Source: Montifringilla adamsi (taxonomy: Eukaryota; Chordata; Aves; Passeriformes; Passeridae). From it: DNA of 64,000 bases. Each line of letters begins with the position of its first letter. Position 1 is the first letter of the stretch. Location: contig JAGGNK010008781.1 in NCBI GenBank assembly GCA_017590115.1, positions 2,732,861 to 2,796,860 on the forward strand. Direction: 5' to 3'. The notes under the pieces were generated by a model. The model was not told where the DNA came from and did not search any database. It saw only the letters and a program-made list of their open reading frames with translations. Positions 27,301 to 42,300 of this stretch are shown here, in pieces. The position numbers and the translations under genes are program-made.

Positions 27301-30300
27301 GGTGGGAGCTCAGCTCTCTGCTGCACGAGGTGTCTGTGGTGACAAACCAGGGGACAACAGAGCTGATTATTTTGTGAAACAGAACCCAGGCCCTGGCAGA
27401 AGAAAGCAAAGAGCTCCCCAGGCTCTGATCTCCCAGCAGCAACCTCAGCTCCTGAGGTGGACCCTCCTTGGTCCCAGCACATTCCAGAGCAGGATTCTCT
27501 CTCAGGAAGAGCATCTCTTCCAAAATAAAACCAAGTTTCACTTTGCATTTGTGACTGAACTGCAGTACATATCTTATCCCTATTTTTTCCCTCCCACTGC
27601 CACATTTTACTTAAGCCTTTTGATTTTTCAAGCCATCACCATAAGCATCACACTGAAGATCTCCCATAAAATAGCAGTGCTGCAGGTAGCCTGGAAAAGG
27701 ATTCACTCAGGTTCCTGTGTAAGCTCCAAAAATCTCAGAGTTCATAAATCCTTTTTATAACTTGGGAACTTACTAAGACTGGACCAGACAGCCTATTTTA
27801 TAGCAAGATTATTTTACAGCCTCAGGATGAGAAATCAAACAATTCCTTCTTAAGAGATGCAAAGGAGAAAAATGGCATTTGGTCAGACCTAAGGAAGGGA
27901 CAGAGCTGCAGCAGGCAGCCCCCATGCTGCCTTGTAAGAATCCATCCACAGCTGGAACTTTACCAAAATAGCTCCCCCAAAATGCCCCTTCCAGAACTGC
28001 TGTGCTGCAAGGACAGCAGTCAAAAGATTCACTGACATGACTAAAAGCAACCTTTGACTCAGCCCTACATATGTTCAACAGCTCTTTATTTTCCTTCTGA
28101 CCTCCATTATTATGTATTTCTACTGATGATGCTAGATAAACCAAAGGAAAAAATCAGGATGTAAACCAATCGGAGACTGATTTTGGTCTCCTGCTTCTGC
28201 TTAAAACACATTTTGTTCCTTCTTACCTGCTGGCGATACATGGAGAATTTGCTATCAGCTGGCTCATATGTGATGATCCTTTTCTCAATCAGCTGATTTA
28301 TTTGTGCATTGACTTCCTCTATCTGCAAGACAGAGTGGAAAACTAAGGAAACAGAGCTTGGTGTCTTTGTCTTCTACAAGAATTAAATGCTTTGCAACCC
28401 AGATTTACAATCCAGCCAGTTCCTTTTTTTAAAACAGAGAAACAGACCCAAAAAGCTCTGTGAGTCATTAAGTATTGGCCAGGAAGAGGCTGTTTTTGAA
28501 TTTCCAGTTCTGTGCCTTTATGATAAGGCAGAACCATGAAGTTGGCCCTGAAAATGAAGTAAACTGGTGCATGTGGAGAGAAAATGCAGTGAGTTGGTAC
28601 AGAAAAAAGAAATTACCACATACTGAGTGAAAAATGTAATTTTATTGACTTGAACTAAAAATTCCCTTTCATTCAACCATTTAACAGAAGTTCAAAGGGA
28701 AGCAAATAAAGGTTAAGTGATAAAGATTTCATCAACACTTTGTAGAGTCACAGACCATCATATTCCAGGTCTGTGCTGCCTTCTCCTCCTCCTGCCACAA
28801 GATGCACTTGGTTGTCCTTAGCCCCAAACTGCTGAGCTTCACTCCAGCCAAAGTTTCTGGAGCTCTCAGCCACACCAGCGTGCAGATTCCAGCTTTCCCA
28901 GTGCTCTGGGACTCCCACCAGCCATGGAATACACAGCCACAGCAACCTTCCTTTAATTCTCTGCTGCTGCTAAGGGAGCAGTGTAAACACGTGCTGCAGT
29001 CCCAGGGACTCAGACCAGAACACAGGGACAGTGCTGGGCATCACCCTGGCAGTTCTGGGAGCAACATCCATGTGCCTGGAAAACTGAGAGTCTCAAATAA
29101 ATTGCTCAATAGGACTAAAAATACTCCAACACCTGGAGGAAAAAAAACATCTCTCTTGTGAATTCTATTCTATTAGTGCTAGAACAGGCTTGAATTTGAA
29201 AATGGCATAAGAATTCCCTTCTGTGAATAAATTCCTGGGTTTATATTATAAAATGCATGGTGGAAACATGCTTGGTGCACTTCAGCTCCTTTTTAAGGCA
29301 CTGAGATAATAAAAAGCCTACTTAAGAAGAAAAAAAAAGAAGCTGCCTAAGGCCATGCTGTGACTACAGCCAAGTGTATGACATGTTTTTATTATCTTTC
29401 AAGAAGAAGATACTTCTAAAATATAACAAATCAAAGGTTACATCATGGAGAAAGAGGGAAAAATTAAAGCTTTTAAAAGTATTGCAATAAACCCAACAAC
29501 ACTCTTGGAAAAGAAATGTGCAAAACAGGGTTTCAAGCATGCCTGAAAGACATAACTGCAGCCACAAATATTGTTTTGATTAGAGGAACTAATCTAGGAA
29601 AGCAGAGGCTGAATCACAGAGCTGGTTTATTATTTCAGCCCTAATCTGCCATTTATTAATGCTGTCATCCCTTAAGATGGATACTCTGTTTCCTCATTAT
29701 CTCCATTTCATGGCAAAGCCTGAGTTGGAAATCCCAGGAGTATTAAACACCAGCTGGTAAGAAACTGCTCTTCTTCCCTCTAACATTGGTGTAAATCTTC
29801 ATCATTATCATCAATAGAAATACTAATAATTAGCATTCCTCTAAATTCTTCTAGGACATTATATTTCATATTTAATCTTTTATTTAGGATTATGCAAATA
29901 GGAAAACTTCATTGAGTTAATGTATTAATATATAAATGTACTTGTGTGGCAACAAACCCCTCTGCACATTCTGAATATATCTGACAAATAAGGCTTTTTC
30001 TAAGACTATTTGCTTTTAACTTATGAAAAAGCCTGGAAAGGTAAATCAAGTATTTGATGCCTATATTTTCTTTGATCTTAAAAACTAAACCAAACAATGC
30101 AGGGCTCTTCCAAACACTGAGGAGTTCTGAGCCATTGCACATGGATTAAGGCATCATCTTGTGAGAACACATCCCTCAGGGAATGTCCTGGATGTGTTGG
30201 GATAAAACCCCCTCGATGGCAGGGAGAGTTCCAAACAAGTGAAATCTGAAGAGAAGGAAAATCAGCCCTTTAGTGCTGCATTAACACAATTTCCTCAATA

Positions 30301-33300
30301 GCACCTGAGGATATGTTTGGGTTTGGGGTTGGTTTATTTGTGTCTCTTTTGTGGGTATTTAAAAACACCTTATCAGAGGGTTTGCACTTAGGGATTGAGA
30401 CACCTTTGGTTTTACAGCAGCAAAGATGCTGCTTTGGGAATGAAACATTTTCTCTGGGATATGAAGCAGGGATAAGAACATTGCAGAGTCCAGGCAGCTC
30501 AGACCATGCTGCAGAACACAAATGCAGGGTGACCTTGGTCCCTCACCTCACTTTCCAGTGCAGTGAGATCAGCTTGAGTCATGGCTGGCTCTGCAACCAC
30601 CTTTTGTAAGAAATACACTGAAGTCTTTTTACTTTCCATCTCTCTGGGTATTTTTTCATTTACCAGGTAGGAATTGAAATTTATTTCCTCTTCTAGTTTC
30701 TTCATTAAACCTTAAAAACAAATTAAATCAGTGAGTGTCTATAAAAGCAATGTAGCAGATAATTAAGTTTGATTTCCCCAACACATTAAAGTATTTAGCA
30801 GCTGATTACAATAACAACAGCATAACATTTGAGTCTTCAGTGCTCAGAGAAAGGGGGAGTTACTTGATTTAAATTTTTAATCTGGATCTTAAACAATATA
30901 AGAGGATTTATTATGCACCTCTATCTTGAACATGTAACTATCAGCTCCTTGAGAGATTCTTCTCATTAATAACAAGTAAACCCCTTCTCACAGGAAACTC
31001 CAGCTGAGTCACATACAGAATTCAACACACACTGCTGACATAAACAGCCATTGAACCTTTATCTGTAGAAAAATCTTAATTTGGCCTAGCTCGTTGATAG
31101 ATTTATTATATCCTTGGATATTCATGCTTAAAACAAAACTTTTTTTTTTGTCTGGCATTTAAAAAGGCATTAAAATGTTTAATATGCCTACTTTAAGGGT
31201 CCTTTGCATTGCTGGAACACAGACTGTCTCCCTGTAAAGATTTCTTCTTGAAAGAACAAACATTTAACCTCAGGACAGTTTGTAGACTGAGAATGCAGAA
31301 AATAACAATCCAATAGAAAAAAGCAACCCCATTTATAAGCTTTGCTGGACACCAGCCTGATGCACCTACACCTTACCAGGCTCAAGAGGACCTGGCTCTT
31401 TCTAGGCAGAGTAATTCAGGCTCCTTAACAGATCATTTATAAATAAACCCAAAATAAGAACAATTCACAGATAGAAAAATGCAACAGAGTAAAAGGAAAC
31501 ATCTATTTAAATGACACTGCACAGTCTCCACTGACAACAGGCAGTTCAGTGCACTAATTCCTCAGAGACAACTGTGCCAAGGACTACAAGAGTCAGAAGG
31601 TCAGATGAGAGTGGGAATGGGTATTTCAGAGTATTTTTCATGATCGAGGTGATGCAGGGTTCTTTTTCATTTTCAAACAACTTGTTATGGTTGGGATTTT
31701 GGTTCTCTCCATATTAGGGAGAAGATGGAATTGTGATGAAATGCCAAGGAAAACAAGAAGTTCACAATCTCCATCTCTTTCATTTACTGCACAAGCAGAG
31801 GGAAGTTGAGCGCAGAGATACAAAAGTGCAGCTGATGCTGCTGAACAGGCATTGGAAAGGATGTAGATGAAAACAGCTTTTGGTTCTCAGGCTAAGAAGC
31901 CTGACTGCCAAAGGGAAAGGTCAGAACCAAGTGAAAGAGCCCAGGAAAAGGGGCCCCCGTTTTTCTGCTGCTATTTACCTCTAAATCAGTGTCCTGAGAG
32001 AGCCTCCTGAGCCCTGCTCCCAGCCCACTCTGAGAGGAGAGCTGCCAGAAGGGAAATAAGCCATCAGCTCTTGAGAAAACCTCAAGAACTGGGAGAAAAA
32101 ACAGGCCCTGGGGAAAGCAGCACTGCCAAGGAAGTCAACACAAACTAAAAATGAGTGGGAGTTCCTCTTTCCCAGCTTGTTGATTTCTGTGTTTATGGAA
32201 AGCAACACATCCACAGGACCTCTTCCCCTTCGTGGAGGGGCCATTTATCAAAACAAAGAGCCCCCAGACTGGTTCTGGAGTGGGAGAGTGGAGTTCCTCT
32301 GCCCGAGCACTTGGCACTGCAGCTGCACCCTGGGAAACACACTGGGACTTACTGGGAGAGATTTCCCACTTCTTTCCTCCAGAAGAGCTCAATTCCCATC
32401 TTCCTCAGCCCATGACAGAGCTGGGCAGGAGGGACCACATCTTAGTGTCTCACTAGAAATCTCCCACCTCTGCAAATGCAGCAGAGCTGCTTCCCACGTA
32501 CCCTGTGAGCTGAATTATCACCTCAGAACTGACTGGAGCACCCCTCCCAGTCTGATATTTATAACCAAGATCTTTGGAGTGGAAATCAAGGTGATATCAA
32601 TTACATTCTTCTGATATGAAATATGAATATTTTAATTAAATCAGTTTCTGGAGGTTTTTAGCAGCAAAGAAACCTGCATATATAACCTATACTTCATTTC
32701 TTGTGCTACTCCAGTTTTCAGATAAAAATGTACATGCTTAAATGATTTGTTGTAGATATGACAAGAAACTTAGCAAAGAACCACAAGAGCTTTGATAAGA
32801 GCAGAGACCTTTTGACTTCATGGGTATAACCTTGATCACAATTTGATTTATTTCTCAAATAACCTCGGAGCTGCTACCAAGTCCTGTTGCCCCCTGAGTG
32901 GTTCTGTGTTGTGCTGAGTCCTCATGGAGCAATAAAACAAGTTAAAACTTGATTTCTTGATGGCGAAAGACATGATGTCAACATCCCTCATGCATAATTT
33001 CATTTTTTTCCTGAATACTGGATATATTTTTCCTCCTGTACAACTCAATACATGGAGAAGTAACTACCTAAGAGCTACTTTTGCTACTTAACAGAACCTT
33101 AACAACCAAAACACAGGACAGCTCCTGCTTTGGGGTTTTTTTCAGTGAAAAGCATTCTTTTGAAATTCCCAGGCTAGAGAGGAAAAAAGGCCAGCATACT
33201 TCAGATCTTTCCATTACACATATAAATTCTGTTTTTAATGTTTCAACATTGTGACTTATGGTTACAAAATCTACACACGTAAGCAGCACAGAAATCTGGC

Positions 33301-36300
33301 TCTGTGCCCTCAGGTTATTTTAGCAAGCTTCTGCCAACCACATATTTACATGTGGAGAGCTATTCAGAGCACTCCTCATGTTTTCCATTCAAATTTTTTT
33401 GTTATTATTATAAAGAGAGGGATGGGAGAAAGAGTTTATTCGTGCTTGCTCAGTCATGTAGAAGAGAGGCAATTTTCTCTGCACAATTCTGTTAATGGAG
33501 CTAAATCTTGATTAACTTTGTGCTCAGAATCCCACTACAGGCTGCCAACTTTGCATCCTGGACCAGAACCATTTGCAACAGGAATTCAGTTTTTAAAAGG
33601 GGGGGAAAGGGAGAGGGACACTCATTTCACAGATTCTCTGCCAACAATTGGTTTAATACCACATGGGAAGGCCATGACCAAGTCTAGAACAGACTTCCAG
33701 CATCAATTCCTTCCTTCCCTTTCTGCAGCCACAAAGAGAGGGCTGAAATGATTTCCTCCACAGCTTCCAAGAACACCACTTCCACTTTCCCTCTCTTGAA
33801 CAGAGGACACTGGAAGATCAATCATCCCTTCCATATATCCCTGAAAAACCAAAAGCTTCCTGAATTTGTGATTCTGAGTTCTGCTTTTTATGTTTATAAT
33901 TATTATTAGAGCTCTTTGAAACCTCTCTGACCTCTCAGTGCTCTTCTTGAATGTTGAATTGGCCTGGGGCTGCAGGGCTGGATGTGCCAGAGCCAAACCC
34001 AGAAGCAAAGAAACTCTCCTGTGGCATTTTCTCCCAGAAATGAAAGCAGGGAAGGCACCTCATCTGTGGCACTGGGAGCTCCAGCTCTCCCATTCCCACA
34101 CCTGAGCCACAAATTCTTCTCAGACACTTCCTAGGAAAGAGCCCCACATGCCATAAATACATTGCATATACATTATTCCTGGAGGAATAGCCTGGAATTT
34201 GGCTATCCTTAAAATAAATACTGTTGGCACGAGCTTGGCTTCCCAAGTGGAATCAAGGGTCTCCTCATTATTCAGCCATTTCCTTATTTTTATTTCAGCA
34301 GTGATCATTTGCTATTTGCTTTCAGGAATCTGGTGTAAATACCAAACAAAAAAAAAGCCAAACATCCATTCCATTTCTTTAAACCTTCCACTGAACTCCT
34401 TTCAGTCATTTTAACAAAGACCACATTGGATTTTTGCTGCCTTGTTTGTTCAAAATGGGGTAGAAGAGTTAATGACCTTAAAAAAATCAACTACAGCCAC
34501 ACCATCAATCTCACCAACCAGACTTGTATTCTCATCACAGATATCAAATTATCTTAAGAGTGCTTTGCCAAAACCTTGCATCGACTGACAGCAACTTTAT
34601 AATGAATAAAATCATTTGAAGATGAAATAAAGTTCCAACTAAGCCAGTCTCTCTTACCAAATACTTCTATAACTTTAATTGTAATGTGGTCTGCAGTGCT
34701 GGAGGAGATCATTTAAACATTGAATTTTAGGAAAAGATCATTGTGTGGAAGAGAAAAATATTAATTTTTTATACCAAATGGAATATTTAAGTAATAGGTT
34801 CCTAAATTTCTGGTTTTCATCAATAATGAAATAAAATAGGCATCTGCACAAAGCAATTCCTCTTTGACAAGTATCTTTGAAGTTCTCAGTGTTCTAAATC
34901 TATTTCTACATATTAACTTAATGAAGTTTATAAATTACACATTTTACTGTTCATCAACAGATAATTTTAACACATTCTTTTAATCAATATTTTCAAGCTA
35001 CTCATTCACTTCTTCCTATACCTGCCAATAAAGTAACCAGTAATGTCTGTGAAATGGACAGAGACCAAGAATTCAGTGATTTGGTTTGTTTCCTCATGTT
35101 ATCAATTTCTGTTTGTGCAGCAGAGCAAAATGGGGTCAGTCTTGCAGAGTAAGTGTGAGCTGGGTTGTGGTTATTCAGACCAGAGCCCAGCGTTAATAAA
35201 AATACTGTTCATATTCAATACAACAAAAACCACAAAAAAACCCCTCCAGAATATGAAAATTCATGTTACTTAGTGCTACCAGCAGCAAATCCTTCTCTAG
35301 TTAAACAATATCCTGAGTAGTAGTGAAGTTATTAAACAGGGAAAGATTGAACTTAATAAACAAGGAAGGACTGAAATGAACAAGCAGGGAAGGAGTGCTC
35401 TGTGAACCAGCAGCATCACTTCCAGCTGTTTTGTAGCAGCTCATAACAATTAATGATACAATACAAAGTCTTCTAAATATGATGTTTCTAAGAGTTAAAA
35501 TCCTACCAAGCACAAGGCATATTCTCCTGGCACAGCTCAAGCAGGCTGATGCTAATTGCATGCTAATAACTCTCATGAATACGTGCTAGTTGCATTCCTT
35601 ACAGAGTTCCTTTACATTTCTTTAAATATAAAATTAATTATAAAATGAAGTAATCAAATCCGTAAGACAAACAACAAAGCTTCTGCTCATTAGCAACAAA
35701 TCTGAACATTTTATCTTGTTTAGGAAGTAAAAACACCTGAAGCATTAAAAATGCAAGAAGTTTCCTTTAAAGGGAAGGATTTGACTTCCAGTGAAAATCC
35801 AGCTGTTGCACTGTCAGCAGACAAGGCTGATACCAGGAAGCAGCTGAGGTACCAAACTGCAGCCAAAAGGAATCTTCAAAATTAAATAAATTGTGCTACC
35901 TTGTAGACCAGCAAAGCTTTTAAAATAAATGGAACCTATTCAGTGCACTGTGGTCACCTAATTTCAATTATTTAAAAAACCCCACAGTTGGCATTCTGTA
36001 ATTGCTGCTACAGGCAGTGCCTTTGTAACTGGGGAAAGCAATTACAAAGCTGAGTCCTGAGGTCTTTGGGCAAAATTTCAACACAAGTTTTCTTAAGTAA
36101 TGACTCCAAGCTTTGATTGGGAACATCTAAATACTTTTTGTTTTTTTCTCCTGCAAGCAGGACTTGAGATAAGGAAATTAAATATGTTAACTTTATTTTC
36201 ATCTCAATGATTAAATGACATATTTACTGGCTTTTTATTATGTTACCTTTGCTTCTGTGAACTGAACCCATCGAGTTTCCATTGGCCTTAAAAAAACCCA

Positions 36301-39300
36301 GGAACTGAAATAGAATTGTTGACACAGCTTTGCTGTATAAACTCTCTGATAGCTACTGCAAAAAAGGAACAGTTATAAAATCCACTGCAAGTCCCTGTGA
36401 GATGGTTCAGATACTCCTTTAGTTCCACTTGTGGTTCAGTGGCAGATGAGAATCATTAAAAAATCAAAGTAAAATTATAAAGTATTAACAATGCTACGAG
36501 GTGGTGACTGAGAAAAATCCTTTAACTCAGAAGAGCTGCCAAAGCATTTGTGTGATGCAACTGCAATAGTAAATGTTCTTGAAAGAGGAGCACAATGACT
36601 TGTTTTATTAAATTTAAATTAAGAAGTAGTCAGAGTCCATCATTTTGGAAGTAATTTCTACACCATTCTATGGCATGTTTTGCACCACACTAACCTAGGA
36701 TGGAACAGGAAAAGCCCTACTCACTTTCTGGTTTGGAATCTGCCACCACGTGCTGCATCTCCTTCAGCTGGACCTGGGCTCTCTGCAGCCTCTGCTCCGT
36801 GTGGAACAACTTTGGAGAGACAATTGGACACACACAGGGTCATTCCTTGGAAATCCATGTGCAAACAACCAACAGAGCCCCAGAGGAACCCCAAACACAA
36901 AACATGGCAGCTTTAATGCCTGGTGATTTTCTGTTTCACAAGGGAAATGTGCCAGACCAAATTTTCAACACTTGGCCTGGGTTTACTTGATACTCCCTCC
37001 TGTTAATTGAAAAGAGTGTTCTTGTTCTCCCAAGTGGTATTTTCTCTGATGGCAGAAATTCATCCAACAATTTTCAACCAAAAATATGAGTGGCTTGAAC
37101 ATTGCAACAACAACAAAAGGCAGCAGGAATCAGGATTGCAGCAGATAACTCTCCTTATCCTGCAATGCAGCTGAGTTGTCACAGCAATCCACTGTCCATC
37201 CCAAGAGCAGTCTGGAAAGCTTCCTGCCAAACAAGCCCCAGCTGACTTGCATTTTTGTGACTTAGACACATGTGTAGTAAGAACTGGAATTAACTGGACA
37301 TCACATTCATTTTAGTCATGATCTTGGGCTCCAGCAAAGACCAAACAGCTTGAGAGGCCACTGATTCCCAGTGATCCCACATCCAGACAAAGGCTGCAAT
37401 AGAAGAAATCTGAGGGCTTTCCCCATTTTAGTAGTGTTGAAGTTCAGGATACAGATTTTGGTGAGACAAAATGGCACTGGATTCTATAGAAGTATCTTGT
37501 TTTGACAACAGGGGACAGGAATAAAACCCACCCTTACACTTGGATGTCAACTGCTCCCAAGGCTTCTCAGGACATCATTTTTCCCAAATTCAGGGGCCTA
37601 AATCCCAAGGTTGCTCCTGAATACATATTGTCCCCCACCCAGGAAAAATACAAGGCACTTGCTGTGTTGCTCAGCCCCTGAAACCTTCGTGCAGATCGCA
37701 GAGATAGAAATCAAACCAAGGAAACATTTGCTCACTACCATAAATGTGAAGAGTTCCCTTTGGGTGCTCCAGCAGTAAGTCATGGAACATTTCCTGGGAA
37801 TGCTAAAGGATGATGTCAGTGGCAGCTGAGGCAGCCAAGTACCTTCAGTGTGGTGTTCAAAACTTGCAGGGTCAAGCCTCTTCCCTTAAAATATACATAG
37901 ATCTTTTAAATGGGATTTAATTTTCTGGGATTGGGAGAAACTCTCCACTACTGCTGTTCCTGATGTATTTTTAAAATGCTAGATTCCCAAGCAAACATCA
38001 ACAACTCTTTAACAGGTGTGTTGTTATGCCAGTACCTGACTTTTTTGTTCTTGTTTCTGTTGAGCCAGAGATTCTTCTCTCTCTTTCTCTAAGCGAAGCT
38101 GTCTTGCTATTTCAAGCATCCGTTGATGATTTTGTACTGTCTCCACCTACAGCAAGCGGATAAATAGTGCATGTTGCTGTCAGATAGCTGAGAAATACAT
38201 TAAAGAGATCATATGTCTCACAAGCCCACTTAGCACTTCCCTTCCATACACGTTACTACTCAGAAATGACAGCAAAGTACTGGACTCGAGATTCTTAAAA
38301 GCTCTGGATCAACGCCTGGGGAGATTCCCTGTAGGTCAATTAGTTACTTGATTCCTTCCTAGACATACAGTGTGTTTATCTTAATCCTTGTTTGCATTCC
38401 AAAATCAGAGTTACAGGCCAAGGATTATGACACTGAAACGTAGGAGTGTTACTTCTCTTGTTACCCTCTTCTTAAGACGCTCTACTCTCTTGGCCAGTTG
38501 ATCTTTCTCCTCTTCCATTGCACTGATGTCCTAAAAAGCAGGAAAAACAGATAAAGAAACATTAATTTATTCCCCATGTATATTGGATTGGACTAAGTTC
38601 TCTTAAAATTAATATGAAAATCAGAATTCTTCTCTGAATAGATGGAGGCGGTTATAATTTTATTGATCTATGATCAAACATCCAGGATTCCAATCTCTCT
38701 TCTCTCTTACTTCCCCCACAGTTCCCACTCTCTTTATGCTAACATTCTTCATCTGCATCCTTGAGCATTACAGTGAACATTTAAAATGAAAGCAGGTGGA
38801 TTTCTCTCAAATAAAAACAAACAAACAGAAACACCAAGGAACGAATCAGTATGAATTCCACATCTGATGCAGTCTGACATATGTTCTTAATGTCACCAGC
38901 ATTACCCACTTCCTTGCAGACCAATTTGCATGAAGCTGCTTATGAGAGATGTCTGCTGCCACTTCTTGTATTAAAACTGTCTTAAAAGAAACACATTCTA
39001 GTGCTGAAACATGTATCTGATTATTATTATTCTCCTTTAGTCCTATTTTACAACATGAGGACTCTGCAGATTGATAGTTATGAGAGAAAGGAAAACAAAT
39101 CCTCCAAATGTAAACCTTATCTCAACATTTGCTTGGCTTCTCTGTGTGTCCACTGGAAAGTTGTACACAAGCTTAATTATTTTGCTGAAACAGAGCAAAT
39201 ACCTCCACTTAACACTTGAGCCACGTGGGTTCATCATTTCTGTTGACTTAAGCTCTTAATTCATTCAACACCCTCTGGAATTATTAGCTGCTATCAGGAA

Positions 39301-42300
39301 AGCAAAAGGCTTTGTATCAGTCTGCATTCAGAGGAAATGGAGCTCCAATATTTGGAAATCATGCTGCACAGAGTCTTGGCAGCCTCGTTCCCCAATCTGC
39401 TCCAGAAAGCTCAGCTCTGAACACGAGCAAGGACTTTGTGTTTGCCAACAGAGAGCAGTTCAAGAGGCAGCTGCAGTGCCCACCAGCTCTGGTCTCTGTG
39501 GCTTTCACGCTGTCCACAAAGCCAACAAACATGGAACTGAGATGCAAAGCACCAACTAAAGAGAAAAAATTGAGTTTGTTTACCCTTCTTATTTCTGCAG
39601 TTGATAAACCAGATATTTTGAGATGCTCGTGCTCCTTATGTAGGTTTTTAAATGTTTCCATGAGTTCTTCATACTGTGAAATGAAATGGAAATTGTGCAG
39701 AATGAGCTCTGTGTCTAAGGATTTTCAGATCAACACACTGTTTTACTACTAAGGCAGTAAATGTAGACATAGAAATATATGAGAACAAGACAAAAAGGCA
39801 TTTTCTCATTGCAAAAGCCTGTCAACTTATAAAGCAGAAATAAAAAAATCACAGTGCATTATCTTCCATTTGAAGAGACAATCAGAACTTCACAATTTCC
39901 TCAATACTTTCACCTTTTGTAGTATAAAGTGTATTTGCAAAACAGGAAAATGTCACCCAAGAGGAATAAATTAATAAATTACTCTCTCTTACTATACATC
40001 TGTGTATACCACATATATAAATCAGCCCCAAAAGGAAGTGTTTGCTCTAACAACACTTCTGAAGAAAGCAATGGGGCTTGAGTTTCCAGAGTGGCCCAAG
40101 AGCAGAGCTGAGTGAACACGTGAGAAATGGCTGTGCCACGTTGCATAACCCCCACAACATCCCAGAGATTGATAGATGCAGCTCAGCACTCAGAGACAAG
40201 GAGACAGTGTGCTACTTCCACACCAGTACTTTGCCCACCAGGAATCTTAAACTGAGAGGCAGTGTGAAAGTCTGTGTGGGTAGAGAAATAACAGGGGACA
40301 GCAAGAGTTTAGAAATATGGAGAGGAAATAAATTTAGATTCAACTCGGAGAAACACGAGCTGTGGTAGAAGGAAAGATTATCTCCACAGAAACAGCCCTT
40401 CAATGAGATGGAAAAATCTAAAAGGAGAGTATCAAGTCATTTTTTACTTCCTGGAAAGAGCAGGTGAATACCAAATGGCAACAGCAAAGGCCAGTTCAAA
40501 CAAAGGCATCAGAGCCCTGAGCAGTGAAGCAGCACCTCTATTCTCTAAAGCCCTGGGGAAGCAGCATCCAGAGCACTCTGCTCAGTTCTGGTTGCTTCAG
40601 TAGCAAGCACACACTGACAAGCTGGAAAGAATTCAAAAAAATAGCAATAAAATGGTTAAGGAGAAGATAAAATCACAAAGAGCTGGATTAAGTGGCAAAT
40701 AGTGGTGTGACAAGGAATGCACGGGCTGGATGAGGAGGAACAAGTTACAAAATGCAGGAGTGAAACCCAGCTGGCTTCCATGGTAGCCCTTATGCACTCT
40801 GGAAGTCCTCTAACAAGAATGAAAATGAGCAGGTGGTCTCTGAGCAACTCAATCCCACTGCTGGTGTCCAAGAGTTTTCCTTTGTGTGCCTCTACCTCTG
40901 TCAAAAGAGGAGTTCCGTAAGACTTTTCCCCGCTGGAACATGAAATTTCAAGGCCAATGGCAGGATTCAAACAAGGCAGAGCAGAGTTTGAGGGATCATA
41001 ACAAAACACTCACTTTTCCCTTTGGGTGCTCCACATGCACCTGAAATAAGGGACACACTCAAATGACCAAAAAAAACCACCCAGGTTCCTATATGGAAAG
41101 AGATCTCTGGCACCTGGGAGCAAATCACTGAAGCCTGAACAATGAGATTAATGCCTGAAGTTGCTTATTACTTAAATTGTATATTGCAGGCAATCCAGTG
41201 TCTAAATCACAACAGGGCTGGGAAGGTGGCAGGTTTGCTGAGTATCTTCTATAAGTAATTCACAGAAGTTCATTTTAACTTGATTTTACACACCCATAGA
41301 ACTTGACTGTGTTAAAAGGTGTCTGAACTCTCATTTTTGAAATTTCCCTTAAAAGACACCATTGCAAGACTGTATCTAAATAATTCAGGCTAATTGTTTA
41401 AATTCATTAGTATCTAAATATTTGCACTGTCATGTTATATTGCAGTAAGGCATTTTATTACCCCAGCTTCTGTTTTGGATTAATCAGCAGAGTATTAGTT
41501 TAATGAGATGGTTCTATTACTGTAATCCCAAAAAGGAACACATCTTACGTAATGGAAATTATGGAGGTGGATATTTATACACATTAAGACTGTGACATAC
41601 TGAACAAAACATACAATCTGCATTCCTTTCTCTCTCTGCTACTTCTGCTGAGTTATTTCAAGGTATAAATCCAATATTGTTAGAGGTAACAAAAAAATAA
41701 AAGGCTTAGTCAAGTCTCAGTCAGACTGTTCAGCTTTGCTAATGCAGAGTTAACAGATCAAGTTACCTCTTACAAACACTCAAACACACTGTGGTTTAGC
41801 AGAACAAAAGGCACAGAAAACTGGAAAAAAATAAGTAAATATGTACTTCAGATAATAAAGCCAAAACTTTGGTTCACTTCAAGTTTTACATTTCAAACCC
41901 ACCTAGTCTGACTATCTAAAATCAACATTTAATGCTCACAAAAGAAGTGAGAACATAATAAGTAGGAATATCAGCACAGAGAAAAAGAAATATTTTCTTT
42001 ATTCACAAAAAAATAAATGGTTAAAGCAAAAGTGGAGTAAGACTCTTACAAATATTAGGCATCAAATACTATCACAGGACTATCATGGCTAAAAATACAA
42101 TCAATGGACAATTAGGAGACATCGACTTTTAGTCATAACATTTTCTGGACTTGTTTGAAGTGGTAATTTTATAAAGTTAAAAATATCCAGGTCATATTTC
42201 ATAGATAAAAACCCTCAAACCTGCTCAAAAATTAGGAACTAAAAGTCTATCTAAGCCAAAATGGCTCTGAACATTATCTGGCACCCAGTGTTTAATGGGC

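Noticed and set aside
27143..27760. Overlapping ORFs of 132 and 152 codons in an IFT81 intron
   Set aside because: Both strands are open over the same interval, no splice context, no family resemblance.
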